DNA of 29,595 nucleotides from Dehalococcoidia bacterium (GCA_030690405.1 JAUYGU010000053.1:1-29595); one strand, 5' to 3'; shown: positions 1 to 8,647, counted from the stretch's first letter. Translations and numbers: made by a program. Notes: generated by a model from the letters alone, not told the origin.

Positions 1-1
1 T

Positions 2-346
2 CCGATCAAGGAGGTTGTGCTCGATATCGCGGAGCGTGGGCGCAGTCTGGGCGTCATTCTCGTCGGCGCGCAGCAGACGGCGAGCGAGGTCGAGCGGCGC
101 GTCGTCGCCAACGCCAGCTTCCGGATCGCCGGCCGCCTCGACGCCGCGGAGGCCGAACGCAGCGAGTACGGCTTCCTGACACAGGCCGCCCGGGCACGCG
201 CTTCGCTCCTCAAGCCGGGCAGCATGTTCCTGCACCAGCCGGAGATACCGGTGCCGCTGCTGGTCCAGTTCCCCTTCCCCTCCTGGGCCACGCGCTCCGA
301 GGAGGTGGCCGCCGCGACCGACATCCCCCGCGGGTTCCGCGCCTGA
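2..346 (+). CDS. herA: HerA-like ATPase, C-terminal part (5' end outside window)
   Basis: The open frame enters from the left edge without a start and ends at TGA 344-346. The visible 114 residues carry the late HerA/DUF87 segment: an ERGRSLGV stretch followed by [11 protein letters not shown], the region that closes the RecA-like core, then the short tail. HerA is a hexameric DNA-translocating ATPase that normally works with the nuclease NurA and with Mre11-Rad50 in DNA end resection. The sbcD start is 8 nt downstream, so the three genes probably form one operon. The Walker motifs lie outside the window. A different HerA-type DNA-pumping ATPase is the main alternative. Confidence 0.85.
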   Translation, partial: PIKEVVLDIAERGRSLGVILVGAQQTASEVERRVVANASFRIAGRLDAAEAERSEYGFLTQAARARASLLKPGSMFLHQPEIPVPLLVQFPFPSWATRSEEVAAATDIPRGFRA

Positions 347-353
347 ACCCCCA

Positions 354-1508
354 ATGAAGTTCCTCCACAGCGGCGACTGGCACCTGGGGAAGAGCCTGCG
401 CGCCCTCTCCCGCCGTGATGAGTGCGAGCAGGCGCTGAACGAGATGCTCGATATCGCCCGCAGGGAGGCCGTCGACTGCCTCCTCGTCGCCGGCGACACC
501 TTCGACACCACGACGCCGTCGCCGGAGGCGGAAGCGCTATTGTTCGACTTCCTGCGCGAGCTGTTCGGCGCCGGCATCCCAGCCGTCATCATCGGCGGCA
601 ACCACGACCACCCGAAGAGGTTGGCCGCCGTCTCGCGCGTGCTCGAGCTGCTGAACGTCCACCTGCGCGCCGAGGCCGTCCTTCCGGAGAGCGGCGGCCT
701 CGTCCGCGTGGCCAGCCGCGACGGCTCCGAAGCGGCTACGATCGCCGTCCTGCCCTGGGTCCACGAACGCCACGTGGTCCAATGGCAATCGCTGATGGAG
801 CAGACATCGCACCAGGAGTATGCAGAGCAGGTCGCGAAGATGGCCTCCCTGCTGGCCGGCGCCTTCCCCCGCGATACCGTGAACGTGCTCCTGGCGCACC
901 TCATGGTCGACGGAGCGCAGGTGGGCGGCGGCGAGCGCGAGCTCCACCTGGGCGCCGTCTACGCCGTCAAGCCCCAGGCCCTGCCGGGCAACGCGAGCTA
1001 CATCGCCCTGGGGCACGTGCACCGGCCCCAGGCCATCGACGCGCCCTCCCCCGCGCGCTACGCCGGCTCCCTCCTCCAGCTAGACTTCGGCGAGCGGGGG
1101 CAAGAGAAGTCCGTCGCCCTCGTCGAGGCGCACCCGGGACGGCCCGCGCGCGTCGAGACCATTCCCCTGAGCGCCGGCCGCCGCCTGCGCGACCTCGAGG
1201 GCAAGCTCGGCGAGCTCCAGGCCCTCGCCGCCGACGCCGGCGACGACTACCTGCGCGTGCGCGTCCACGTCGATGGCCCGATTCCGGGGCTCACCCGCCA
1301 GGTGCGGGAGCTACTGCCGAACGCCCTCGATGTGGTCCCCGTCTACCCCGACCGTGAGCGCACGGAGAGCGACCAGCGGCTGCGCACGCTGTCCCCCGAT
1401 CAGCTGCTCGCGGAGTACCACCAGGCCACCTACGGCTCAGCCGTGCCGGCGCCCGTGCTCGACCTGTTCCGCCGGCTGCAGGAGGAGGTCGACCGTGCGG
1501 CCCCTTAG
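354..1508 (+). CDS. sbcD: SbcD (Mre11-type) exonuclease subunit
   Basis: 384 residues, normal for SbcD. Metallophosphoesterase motifs appear in order: GDWHLGK near residue 7, VAGDTFD near 46, GGNHDH near 80, an LLAHLMVDGA stretch near 180 and GHVHRP near 220. These supply the two-metal nuclease site. With SbcC it forms the SbcCD (Mre11-Rad50) complex, which cleaves DNA hairpins and protein-blocked ends in an ATP-dependent way. The ATG at 354 lies 8 nt after the upstream ATPase stop. The 3' end overlaps the sbcC start by 14 nt, so translation is probably coupled. Confidence 0.97.
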   Translation: MKFLHSGDWHLGKSLRALSRRDECEQALNEMLDIARREAVDCLLVAGDTFDTTTPSPEAEALLFDFLRELFGAGIPAVIIGGNHDHPKRLAAVSRVLELLNVHLRAEAVLPESGGLVRVASRDGSEAATIAVLPWVHERHVVQWQSLMEQTSHQEYAEQVAKMASLLAGAFPRDTVNVLLAHLMVDGAQVGGGERELHLGAVYAVKPQALPGNASYIALGHVHRPQAIDAPSPARYAGSLLQLDFGERGQEKSVALVEAHPGRPARVETIPLSAGRRLRDLEGKLGELQALAADAGDDYLRVRVHVDGPIPGLTRQVRELLPNALDVVPVYPDRERTESDQRLRTLSPDQLLAEYHQATYGSAVPAPVLDLFRRLQEEVDRAAP

Positions 1509-3933
1509 CCTGCGCCTGGAGGGGTTCACCTGCTACAAGCAGCCCGCCGAGATCAGCTTCGAGGGGCTGGACCTGTTCGCGATAACCGGGCCCACGGGCG
1601 CCGGCAAGAGCTCTATCGTGGACGGGATCACCTACGCCCTCTACGGCCGCGTCCCCCGCCTGGGCAACGAGGTGCGCGGCCTGATCTCGCTGGGCTCGGA
1701 GAAGCTGCAGGCCGCCTTCGAGTTCGCCGTCAACGGCGACCGCTACCGCGTGGTCCGCTCCACCGCCCGCAAGGGCGCCGCCCACGTGCAGCTCTTCCGC
1801 TTCGAGAAGTCGAAGGAGGAGTGGGAGGGGATCGAGGACCGGGCCCGCGCCGTGGACGAGAAGGTCCGCGGCCTCCTGGGACTGGACTACGAGGGGTTCA
1901 TCCGCTCCGTGCTGCTGCCGCAGGGGCAGTTCCACCTGTTCCTAGCCGGCGAGCCGAGGGAGCGCTACCAGGTGCTGGCCGAGCTGCTCCGCCTGGACGT
2001 GTACGCGGCCATCATGCAGGCGGCGAACACACGCGCCCGCGGCGCGGAGACGGAGCTGGCCGCGCTGGCCCGCCGCCTCAGCGAGGACTACACCGACGCC
2101 ACGCCGCAGGCGCTCAAGGCGCGAAAGCAGGAGCTGGCGGAGCTGGAGGAGGCCCGGCAAAGGCTCGAGGAGGAGCGGGCCGCCCTCCTGGAGGGGCGCC
2201 AGGCGGCGGAGGCGCTGAAGGCGGCGGAGAGCGGCCGCGCCCAGGCCGCCGGCCGGCTGGAGGCGGCGCGCGCCGCCATCGAGACCGCCGAAGCCACCCT
2301 CCGCGACGGCAAAGCCGGCATCGAGGAGCTGGAGCAGCGAATCCAGGCGCTCCAGAGCGAGCTCGACGTCATCGCCTATGAGCCGGAGGCGCACCAGCGG
2401 CTGAAGCTAGCCCTCACGCCCGCGCGAGAGCTGGAGAAGGCGGTGGCGCGCGGAGAAGCGGCGGCCAAGAGGCAGGCGGCCACAGCGCAGGCGGAGGCGA
2501 ACGCTCGGAAGGTCGCTACGGAGCGGCGCCGTCAGGCGGATGCCGCCAGGTCCGCCCTGGCCCGGGCCGAGGAGGCGCTCGAAGACCTCCGCCGCCGGGA
2601 GGCGGCCGGACGCCTCCGCGCCACCCTCGCGCCGGGCGATCCCTGCCCCGTCTGCGGCCAGGCCGTCGCCTTGATCCCGCCCGGCGAGCACGTCGCGCTC
2701 GACGAGGCGCAGGAGCAGCGGAACGCCGCCGCGAGAGCGAGCGACGGGGCCGCCGCCGCCCTCCAGACAGTCGAGCGCGAGCTGGCCCGTGCCGAGGCCG
2801 AGCTCGCAGCCGTCAGCGGGGAAGCCGCAAAGGCCGGGGAGGACGTGACGCGCTGGCGCGCCGAGCTGCTGGAGCGGGTGAGCGTAGAGGAGCCGGTGAC
2901 CGGGCCGACGCCCGCCCGTCTGGGCGCCGCCGTCATAGAGCAGGCGATCCGCGAACAGGACGCGAAGCAGGAGCGCGCGGCATCCCTCTCGCGGGAGCGA
3001 GAGGGGCTGGAGCGCAAGCGCGAGGAGCTGCGGGGGCAGTTCCAGACGGCGGAGGCTCAGGCCACCAGGGCGCGGGCGGAGGCGGCCGTCCACGAAGAAG
3101 CGCTGCAGAAACACGATTCGGAAGCGAAAGCTGCCCGCGAGAGCCTCGCCGCCCTGGTGGCCGGACACGGCTGGGAGGGCATCCGAGCGGCGCTCGAGCG
3201 GGGCGGCGACCCGTTCGCCGCCGTCGCCGGCAGACAGTCGGAGGTCACCCAGCAGGCGACAGCAGCCGACCAGGCGATCGGCGCCGCCCGCGCGGACGTC
3301 GCCCGGATAGAGGAGGGGATCGCGCAGGCGAAGCGGCTGCGGGCGGAGGAGAAGACGCTGCGGGAGACGGCGGAGACGGCGAAGCAGCTCGCCGGCCTGC
3401 TTCGCGCAGATCGCTTCCAGGCGTACATCCAGCGCGCCGCCCTCAAGGCGCTGGCGGAGGACGCCTCCCGCCATCTGCGCCTCATCTCCGAAAACCGCTA
3501 CGAGCTGGACCTTGAGGAGACCCCGGAGGGCCGCGACTCCGCCTACCGGCGCGAGTCGCAGGAGTTCGTCGTCGTGGACCACTGGGGAGAGCTGGACCGG
3601 CGCTCCGTGAAGACGCTCTCCGGCGGCGAGACGTTCCTCGCCTCGCTCTCGCTGGCCCTCGCGCTGGCCGAGCGCCTGCCGGAGCTGGGCGCCGCGTCGC
3701 GCCCGACGAGGCTGGACAGCCTCTTCCTCGACGAAGGGTTCGGGACGCTGGATGAGGCCTCTCTCGAGGCCGTCGCCGACGCGCTCGACCGGCTCCACCT
3801 GGAGGGGAACGGCGCCTCCAACCACGGACGGATGATCGGCGTCATCACGCACCGCCCGGAGCTGGCCGAGCGAATGCCCTCGCGGATACGCGTGATCAAG
3901 TCGCAGGACGGCAGCCGCGTGGAGCAGGATTAG
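1495..3933 (+). CDS. sbcC: SbcC (Rad50-type) SMC-like ATPase
   Basis: GTG start at 1495, chosen because GGAGGAGG at 1481-1488 sits 6 nt upstream and the conserved N-terminus (RLEGFTCY) begins directly after it. The product has 812 residues, shorter than E. coli SbcC (about 1050). It shows Walker A GPTGAGKSS at residues 32-40, long Ala/Glu/Arg-rich coiled coils, a zinc-hook CPVC near residue 384, the ABC signature LSGGE near 708 and Walker B LFLDEGFG near 743. It is the ATPase and tether of the SbcCD complex. The shorter length means a shorter coiled-coil arm; nothing else looks damaged. Confidence 0.97.
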   Translation: MRPLSLRLEGFTCYKQPAEISFEGLDLFAITGPTGAGKSSIVDGITYALYGRVPRLGNEVRGLISLGSEKLQAAFEFAVNGDRYRVVRSTARKGAAHVQLFRFEKSKEEWEGIEDRARAVDEKVRGLLGLDYEGFIRSVLLPQGQFHLFLAGEPRERYQVLAELLRLDVYAAIMQAANTRARGAETELAALARRLSEDYTDATPQALKARKQELAELEEARQRLEEERAALLEGRQAAEALKAAESGRAQAAGRLEAARAAIETAEATLRDGKAGIEELEQRIQALQSELDVIAYEPEAHQRLKLALTPARELEKAVARGEAAAKRQAATAQAEANARKVATERRRQADAARSALARAEEALEDLRRREAAGRLRATLAPGDPCPVCGQAVALIPPGEHVALDEAQEQRNAAARASDGAAAALQTVERELARAEAELAAVSGEAAKAGEDVTRWRAELLERVSVEEPVTGPTPARLGAAVIEQAIREQDAKQERAASLSREREGLERKREELRGQFQTAEAQATRARAEAAVHEEALQKHDSEAKAARESLAALVAGHGWEGIRAALERGGDPFAAVAGRQSEVTQQATAADQAIGAARADVARIEEGIAQAKRLRAEEKTLRETAETAKQLAGLLRADRFQAYIQRAALKALAEDASRHLRLISENRYELDLEETPEGRDSAYRRESQEFVVVDHWGELDRRSVKTLSGGETFLASLSLALALAERLPELGAASRPTRLDSLFLDEGFGTLDEASLEAVADALDRLHLEGNGASNHGRMIGVITHRPELAERMPSRIRVIKSQDGSRVEQD

Positions 3934-3955
3934 GGCGCGCCGGCCTCCGGCCAGA

Positions 3956-3985
3956 TAATAGCCTCAGTTTAGCCACTCTATTACA
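3956..3985 (+). promoter_or_regulatory. Possible autoregulatory 11-bp-spaced repeat upstream of the response regulator
   Basis: TAGCC occurs at 3959-3963 and again exactly 11 bp later at 3970-3974, with a weaker TTACA at 3981-3985. The 11-bp step matches the operator at 4862-4905, although the core sequence differs. It may be a second site for the adjacent OmpR-type regulator. No clear -35/-10 pair is visible in 3934-4018. Confidence 0.25.
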
Positions 3986-4069
3986 CTCCCGGCGTCGCGA
4001 AGTGTGTAACACGCGCGCTTGTCCGCTCGTCCTCAACTATTGAGCAGCATTGCAGCCTGTTCGATAGCC

Positions 4070-4858
4070 ATGAAGACCACTACAGCGCAGGAGACGAAGA
4101 CCAGCGTCGCGGTGAGGACCGCAAGCGTTCTCGCCGATGCCGACGTTTGGCCCTCCGCGTTCCAAGCCGCACTTCAGGAAGAGGGGTTCACGGTCTTCAC
4201 CTCGCGTGAGCTGCATGAGCTGTTTGACCGCTCGCATGATGGCGCGCCGGACCTGCTGATCCTCGCCAAGCGGGCCGCGCGGTTCGCGGTGCGCGCCTGC
4301 CACGCGGTGCGCGGGCTGAAGGATGTGCCGACGATCGTGGTGATCCCGAGCGAGAGCGACTTCGTGCCGGTGATGGACGCCGGCGCCGATGACGCTATCA
4401 CCGCGTCCAGCGACGGCGCCGTCTTCGCCGCTCGCGTCCGGGCGCTGCTGCGCAGGGCGCAGCGCTGGCAGACCGGCCAGAACGGCGGCGTCATTACAGT
4501 CCGCGACCTGATAGTCGACCTGGACAAGTGTGAGGTGGCGCTGCGCGGGCGGCCGGTACCCCTGACGCCGACGGAGCTGCGGATCCTCGCCGTGCTGGCG
4601 GAGAAGGTGGGCAAGGTGCTCGACGCCCGCACCCTGCTCTCGTCAGTCCACGAGCACGACTACGACGACCGCGAGGCGCAGAACCTGGTGAAGGTGCACA
4701 TAGCCAACCTGCGCCGAAAGCTGGAGGACGGCCGCGACGGCAATCCGTACATACTCTGCGTGCGTGGTTTCGGTTACATGTTGGAGCGGCGCGCCGAACG
4801 GCGCGAGAACGATCCGCTGACGGCCCTGCTGGAGGCCAGCGGCGGCCAGGACAGCTAG
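4070..4858 (+). CDS. OmpR/PhoB-family regulator with phosphorylation-deficient receiver
   Basis: 262 residues from the ATG at 4070; a TTG at 4019 would add 17 poorly conserved residues. Residues about 15-130 form a receiver-like fold (DAGADDAIT resembles the usual end of strand 5). The acceptor Asp expected five residues after PD in PDLLILAK is Ala66, and the acidic pair of strand 1 is altered to ADAD. Residues about 145-240 are a typical OmpR winged helix (LTPTELRILAVL, VKVHIANLRRKL, RGFGYML). The protein should therefore bind tandem DNA sites without standard phospho-control. No histidine kinase gene is adjacent. The CTWWAC array directly downstream is its likely target. Confidence 0.85.
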   Translation: MKTTTAQETKTSVAVRTASVLADADVWPSAFQAALQEEGFTVFTSRELHELFDRSHDGAPDLLILAKRAARFAVRACHAVRGLKDVPTIVVIPSESDFVPVMDAGADDAITASSDGAVFAARVRALLRRAQRWQTGQNGGVITVRDLIVDLDKCEVALRGRPVPLTPTELRILAVLAEKVGKVLDARTLLSSVHEHDYDDREAQNLVKVHIANLRRKLEDGRDGNPYILCVRGFGYMLERRAERRENDPLTALLEASGGQDS

Positions 4859-4861
4859 GGA

Positions 4862-4905
4862 CCGTACTTTACGCGATCTAAACTCCCCCTTAACTGCATC
4901 TTTAC
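4862..4905 (+). promoter_or_regulatory. Four CTWWAC direct repeats at exact 11-bp period (OmpR-type operator)
   Basis: CTTTAC (4867-4872), CTAAAC (4878-4883), CTTAAC (4889-4894) and CTTTAC (4900-4905) have final C positions 4872, 4883, 4894 and 4905, exactly 11 bp apart. Tandem half-sites at about 11 bp are the usual recognition pattern of OmpR/PhoB winged-helix dimers. A possible -35 TTGTCA lies at 4913-4918, with a poor -10 (GCTAGC, 4936-4941) at 17 bp. This suggests an activator-dependent promoter for the sigma-like gene at 4985. Confidence 0.7.
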
Positions 4906-4984
4906 CCGCTTTTTGTCACAGACTCACCCATCTCTGCTAGCCTGAACCTGGAACCACTCTCCACGAAAGTGATGGGAGGCAGTA

Positions 4985-5458
4985 ATGGGACTCAAGCTCC
5001 TTAGACGAAAGCAGCACACCGAGGCGACGCGCCCGACGGACATGACGGCCGTCAACGAGCGTTACAACACCTACTTCCCCCGCCTATTCGCCTACGTGCG
5101 CTCCTGCGTCGGCGGTGAAATGCCCGCCCAGGACATCGCCATTCAGGCGTTCAGTCGCGCCTTCAACCACCCGGACAGCGCCGACGAGGACGGCTTCCGC
5201 ACCGTCCTCTTTCGCACGGCGCGCCGGCTCTGCCAGCCGGCTCTGAAGCAACCCACCGTCGATGGTGACGACCCCCTTAACCACCGTGAGCGCGAGGCTC
5301 TCTCGCTCGTGTTTGATGCCGGCCTCACGCGGGAGCAGATAGCGAGACTGTTCCGGATCCGGGAGTCCACCGTCAGTGCCCTGTTGATGACCGGCCTCCG
5401 GAAACTAAAGGAGCAGACTTCGCCCGCCGCCGCGGCAGCTTACCTGAAGCTAGCGTAA
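4985..5458 (+). CDS. Small ECF-like sigma factor
   Basis: 157 residues. GGGAGG at 4974-4979 is 5 nt before the ATG. Residues about 26-88 resemble sigma region 2 (YFPRLFAYVRS, then QDIAIQAFSRAF in place of the usual EDLVQEVF). Residues about 100-143 are a region 4 helix-turn-helix (LTREQIARLFRIRESTVSAL). The YxxYFPRLFAYV segment closely parallels the second sigma factor of the window (21774-22340), so the two are probably paralogues. It lies between the phased operator and the GGDEF/HD-GYP gene, 33 nt upstream of the latter, so they may be co-transcribed. No anti-sigma factor gene is seen next to it. Region 2 is less conserved than usual, so core binding is inferred. Confidence 0.75.
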   Translation: MGLKLLRRKQHTEATRPTDMTAVNERYNTYFPRLFAYVRSCVGGEMPAQDIAIQAFSRAFNHPDSADEDGFRTVLFRTARRLCQPALKQPTVDGDDPLNHREREALSLVFDAGLTREQIARLFRIRESTVSALLMTGLRKLKEQTSPAAAAAYLKLA

Positions 5459-5491
5459 AACCCCGCTCCATCTAGAGGGAGGGCCAGATTC

Positions 5492-7243
5492 ATGACGCCG
5501 GAGTTCACCGCCGCCACGGTTGCTGGGGCCATCGCCTGGGTCCTGCTTCTGTCCGCCTCCGTCCTGGCCATCGTGAAGGCACGCCGGGCACGGGGTGAGA
5601 TGTGGAAGACTACCCGAGATCTGGCACGCCGCGCTGAACAGCTGCGCCTGCTCAACCGCTTCACCTTCCTTCTCGCCCAGGAGACGCGGCGGCACGGCGT
5701 CGCGCGGGCAGCCACAGAGTTCTTCGTCCAGGAGATGGGCACCGGCCGCGCGGTCTTCTGGCGGCCGGACAGTGAGGGCGACCCGGAGGCGCCGTGGCTA
5801 TCGTTCCCCTCTGAGAAGGACGCCCGCGGCGCTCCTCCCGCCCTGCCCGAAGCCCAACGAATCATCCTGGCCCGCACCGCGGGGCGTGGTGCAACGCCGC
5901 TTGTCCTCACCGCGAACGCGCAGGACCAGCGTCCACAGCCCCTCCACCGCGCCGCAGATGCCCCCGCCCAGGGATTCGCCCTCTACATCCCCCTGCACGG
6001 CTCCCCCCGCGAGGGCGTACTGGAGGTGTACTCCGGGCCCGAGCCCTGGGGGCCGGAGCGCTGGGAACTGCTTGGTCCTCTGACCACCGAACTCACCAAC
6101 GCCCTCCGCCGCGCCCGCCACTACGAAGAGGTCCAGGAGCGGGCGGACGTAGACTTCGTCACCGGCCTGTTCAACCACCGCTTCATGCAGGCTTACATCC
6201 ACAAGCTGGTCAGCGCCGGGGCGGCGCGCGGACGCAAGTTCGCCGTCCTCCTGATGGACGTCAACGACTTCAAGAGCTTCAACGATACCTACGGACACTC
6301 CGTGGGCGACCGTGTGCTCCAGGTCGTCGCCAACCAGCTCAGGCTGATGACCGACAGGGAGGGGATGGTGGGACGCTTCGGCGGCGATGAGTTCATCGTC
6401 GTCCTTCCCGGCCACGGACAGCAGGAGGCCGACGCCTTCACGCAGGCGTTTCAGGACTGGCTGACCAACTACGCCTTCAAGACGCCCAGCGGCGGCGCCG
6501 TACCCATCGTCGTCTCCGCCGGCCTCGCCGTCTTCCCGGACGACGGGGGGCAGCGGCAGGAGCTGCTGGCGTCCGCCGATGCCCGTCTCTACCAGTGCAA
6601 GCGCTCAGCGGTCAGCGGCAAGAAGCGGTCCAGCCACGCACCGCAGCCGGGGCTGGGCGTCTTCGGCTTTCTGGACAACCTCGTGACATCCATCGACAGC
6701 AGAGACCACTACACGAGGGCTCACTGCGAGAGCACGGCCGAGTATGCGGTCATACTGGCCCAGGAGATCGGTCTCTCGCCGTCCGCCCAGCGCACGCTTC
6801 GGCTGGCCGCGCTCCTTCACGACGTCGGCAAGATCTGCATCCCGGACCACATCCTCCACAAGCCGGGCGAGCTGACCGCCGATGAGTTCGAGGTGATCAA
6901 GCACCACGTCGCCATCGCGGAGGACCTGATCGTGGACGTGCCTGACGCGGAAGAGGTACGAACGATCGTCCGCCATCACCACGAGCGCTTCGACGGCAGC
7001 GGCTATCCGGACGGATTGCGTGGGGAGGAGATCCCGTTTCTGGCCCGCATCCTGGCCCTGGCGGACGCCTTCTCCGCGATCACGCTGGACAGGCCGCACC
7101 GCCGTGGGCTGGCCCGCGACGAGGCCTCCGCGGAGATCCGGCGGGTGGCGGGCACGCAGCTGGACCCGGAGCTCGTGAAATCGTTTGGCCGCGTCGTCGC
7201 GACGCTGGAAGACGAGCCGGTCTCGGCTGCCGCCGCCTTCTAG
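5492..7243 (+). CDS. Membrane GAF-like/GGDEF/HD-GYP cyclic-di-GMP enzyme
   Basis: 583 residues. GAGGGAGGG at 5475-5483 lies 8 nt before the ATG. Order: one transmembrane helix (residues about 8-28), a GAF-like sensor (about 50-205), a diguanylate cyclase domain (about 215-375) with intact GGDEF and the LMDVNDFK metal segment, then an HD-GYP phosphodiesterase (about 395-570) with LLHDVGK, HHHERFDGSGYPDG and the downstream ADAF. Both catalytic motifs are intact, so it could make and degrade c-di-GMP. The inhibitory RxxD site is absent at its usual place five residues before GGDEF. Its stop shares a CTAG palindrome with the stop of the convergent cyclase. Confidence 0.93.
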   Translation: MTPEFTAATVAGAIAWVLLLSASVLAIVKARRARGEMWKTTRDLARRAEQLRLLNRFTFLLAQETRRHGVARAATEFFVQEMGTGRAVFWRPDSEGDPEAPWLSFPSEKDARGAPPALPEAQRIILARTAGRGATPLVLTANAQDQRPQPLHRAADAPAQGFALYIPLHGSPREGVLEVYSGPEPWGPERWELLGPLTTELTNALRRARHYEEVQERADVDFVTGLFNHRFMQAYIHKLVSAGAARGRKFAVLLMDVNDFKSFNDTYGHSVGDRVLQVVANQLRLMTDREGMVGRFGGDEFIVVLPGHGQQEADAFTQAFQDWLTNYAFKTPSGGAVPIVVSAGLAVFPDDGGQRQELLASADARLYQCKRSAVSGKKRSSHAPQPGLGVFGFLDNLVTSIDSRDHYTRAHCESTAEYAVILAQEIGLSPSAQRTLRLAALLHDVGKICIPDHILHKPGELTADEFEVIKHHVAIAEDLIVDVPDAEEVRTIVRHHHERFDGSGYPDGLRGEEIPFLARILALADAFSAITLDRPHRRGLARDEASAEIRRVAGTQLDPELVKSFGRVVATLEDEPVSAAAAF

Positions 7244-8118
7244 ATGCCCCTGCCCCGCCCGTATCGCGCCGCCTTGGCGGCGTACATCTGCCCGTCGGCG
7301 TGGCGGATAAGAGTGCCGCTGTCGCTCGCGTCCTCGGGGAAGGACGCCAGGCCGCAGGAGACGGCCAGGCGCAGCTCCCGGCCCGGCACGGCCGTCAGGG
7401 GTTCGTTCTCGACCGAGCCCTGAAGCCGGCGCGCCATCTCCGCCGCGCCGGCGCGGTCGCTGCGGGGCAGGATGACGGCGAACTCATCGCCGCCGAGGCG
7501 GGCCACGACATCCGAGGCGCGGGAGAACCGGACCAGCCGCTGCGCCAGGATGCGCAGGGCCTCATCACCCAGCCCGTGGCCGAAGCTATCGTTGAGCTTC
7601 TTCAGGCCGTCCAGATCAAAGATGAGGACGGAGACCGGCACCGAGTAGCGCCGCGCCGCCGCGATCTCCCTGTCCAGCTGATCGAAGAAGTAGTGGCGGT
7701 TGTACACCTTCGTGAGCTCGTCGATCGCCGCCAGCATCCTCAGATCGTCTCGCTGACGCAGACTCTCCAGCGAGACGCCGATCGCCATGCCCAGAGAGGT
7801 CAAGAGCTCACGGTCGCGCAGGTCGGCGTTGGAGTCGTCCGCGATGAGCCCCAGGACCCCCATGACACGCTGGAACGATTGAACGGGCACGAAGACGACC
7901 TGCCCGCCCGGCGGCAGGGCCCCGGCAAGAAGGTCGTTGTTGGGGCGCAGGCCCACCGGCTCCCGGCTGGAGAGCGCCTGCTGGATGCAGCCCGCCCCCA
8001 GGCGCAGGTAGCGGTCGGCATCGACGCGGCTGAGGTTGCTGAGCGCGACGAGGCTGAAGAAGCCGGCCTCATTCTGAAGCGTGAGGAAGGAGCCCCTGAG
8101 ACGGAGGAGCCTGTCCAT
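7240..8118 (-). CDS. GAF-GGDEF diguanylate cyclase
   Basis: 292 residues from the ATG at 8118, chosen because GGAGG lies 5 nt upstream (complement of 8124-8128); an ATG at 8130 lacks such a site. The N-terminal 130 residues are GAF-like. The C-terminal domain has DELTKVYNRHYF, FDLDGLKKLNDSFGH and intact GGDEF. An RASD inhibitory (I-site) motif stands five residues before GGDEF, so product inhibition is expected, unlike its neighbour. No membrane segment is seen. It is convergent with the GGDEF/HD-GYP gene; the two reading frames overlap by 4 nt in CTAG, where each strand reads TAG. It follows the small membrane-protein gene at 8191 after 72 nt, so those two may be one transcript. Confidence 0.93.
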   Translation of the reverse strand: MDRLLRLRGSFLTLQNEAGFFSLVALSNLSRVDADRYLRLGAGCIQQALSSREPVGLRPNNDLLAGALPPGGQVVFVPVQSFQRVMGVLGLIADDSNADLRDRELLTSLGMAIGVSLESLRQRDDLRMLAAIDELTKVYNRHYFFDQLDREIAAARRYSVPVSVLIFDLDGLKKLNDSFGHGLGDEALRILAQRLVRFSRASDVVARLGGDEFAVILPRSDRAGAAEMARRLQGSVENEPLTAVPGRELRLAVSCGLASFPEDASDSGTLIRHADGQMYAAKAARYGRGRGI

Positions 8119-8190
8119 GGTCGCCTCCATCGTCTGGCAGGCGGCGTCGAAGGTCGGCAGGGCGCCGAGCTGCAGGGCGACGGCGCCCGG

Positions 8191-8487
8191 CTAGGCGCTG
8201 CGCTTCCTCAGCTTGAACATCTCCGCGAAAGCGCCCTCGATCGCGGTGGTGGCGATGACCAGACCGATGGCCAGGACGGTGAGTAGCTGCACGGGGGAGA
8301 AGCCCAGCACCAGGTAGTGGAAGGGCGCAGTGGCGAAGATACCGGAGTAGACGCCTACCTGCGTCAGCCGCTTGACGCGCCGCACGTCCTTCGAGAAGTC
8401 GACGGCGCCCATGGCGTTATCACCTGAAGGCGCGGCGCCGGTCAGCAGGTCCCCCCTGTGCCCGTGAACGTCTATATCGGTACTCAT
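8191..8487 (-). CDS. Small two-helix membrane protein of unknown function
   Basis: 98 residues from the ATG at 8487; the open frame continues upstream to 8532, but MSTDIDVHG looks like a natural start. No good ribosome site is visible, so the start is uncertain. A hydrophilic N-terminal half is followed by two hydrophobic segments (about residues 43-60, VGVYSGIFATAPFHYLVLG, and 63-82) and a basic end, LRKRSA. I do not recognise the family. It is upstream of, and on the same strand as, the GAF-GGDEF cyclase, which suggests a joint membrane signalling role. Confidence 0.6.
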   Translation of the reverse strand: MSTDIDVHGHRGDLLTGAAPSGDNAMGAVDFSKDVRRVKRLTQVGVYSGIFATAPFHYLVLGFSPVQLLTVLAIGLVIATTAIEGAFAEMFKLRKRSA

Positions 8488-8549
8488 TGATGGGTCTTTA
8501 GGCCCCGTAAGGATGGCTGATACACCTAGCAAGACGTGGCGCAGGCCGC

Positions 8550-8566
8550 CGCGTTACGATAACGCG
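8550..8566. promoter_or_regulatory. Perfect 7-bp inverted repeat between divergent genes
   Basis: CGCGTTA, CGA, TAACGCG forms a 17-bp perfect dyad in the divergent region between the membrane-protein gene (leftward) and the c-di-AMP riboswitch promoter (rightward, -35 at 8619). It has no T-tract, so an operator is more likely than a terminator. The binding protein is unknown. Confidence 0.45.
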
Positions 8567-8618
8567 TCAAACCGTCGGGCGCGGCGGCCGAAATGCGAAT
8601 GTGGAACGGCGCTTCAGG

Positions 8619-8647
8619 TTGACAGATTCGTAACTGGCGGGTATTAT
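8619..8647 (+). promoter_or_regulatory. Sigma-70-type promoter of the c-di-AMP riboswitch transcript
   Basis: TTGACA (8619-8624), a 17-bp spacer and TATTAT (8642-8647) make a near-consensus housekeeping promoter. Transcription should start near 8654, about 15 nt before the riboswitch aptamer. Confidence 0.85.

Noticed and set aside
2407..3852. 481-codon open frame antisense to sbcC
   Set aside because: Low-complexity Arg/Leu/Gly-rich translation opposite a well-supported coiled-coil gene.
7300..8286. 328-codon plus-strand frame
   Set aside because: Opposite the GAF-GGDEF cyclase, whose GGDEF and I-site motifs are clear.
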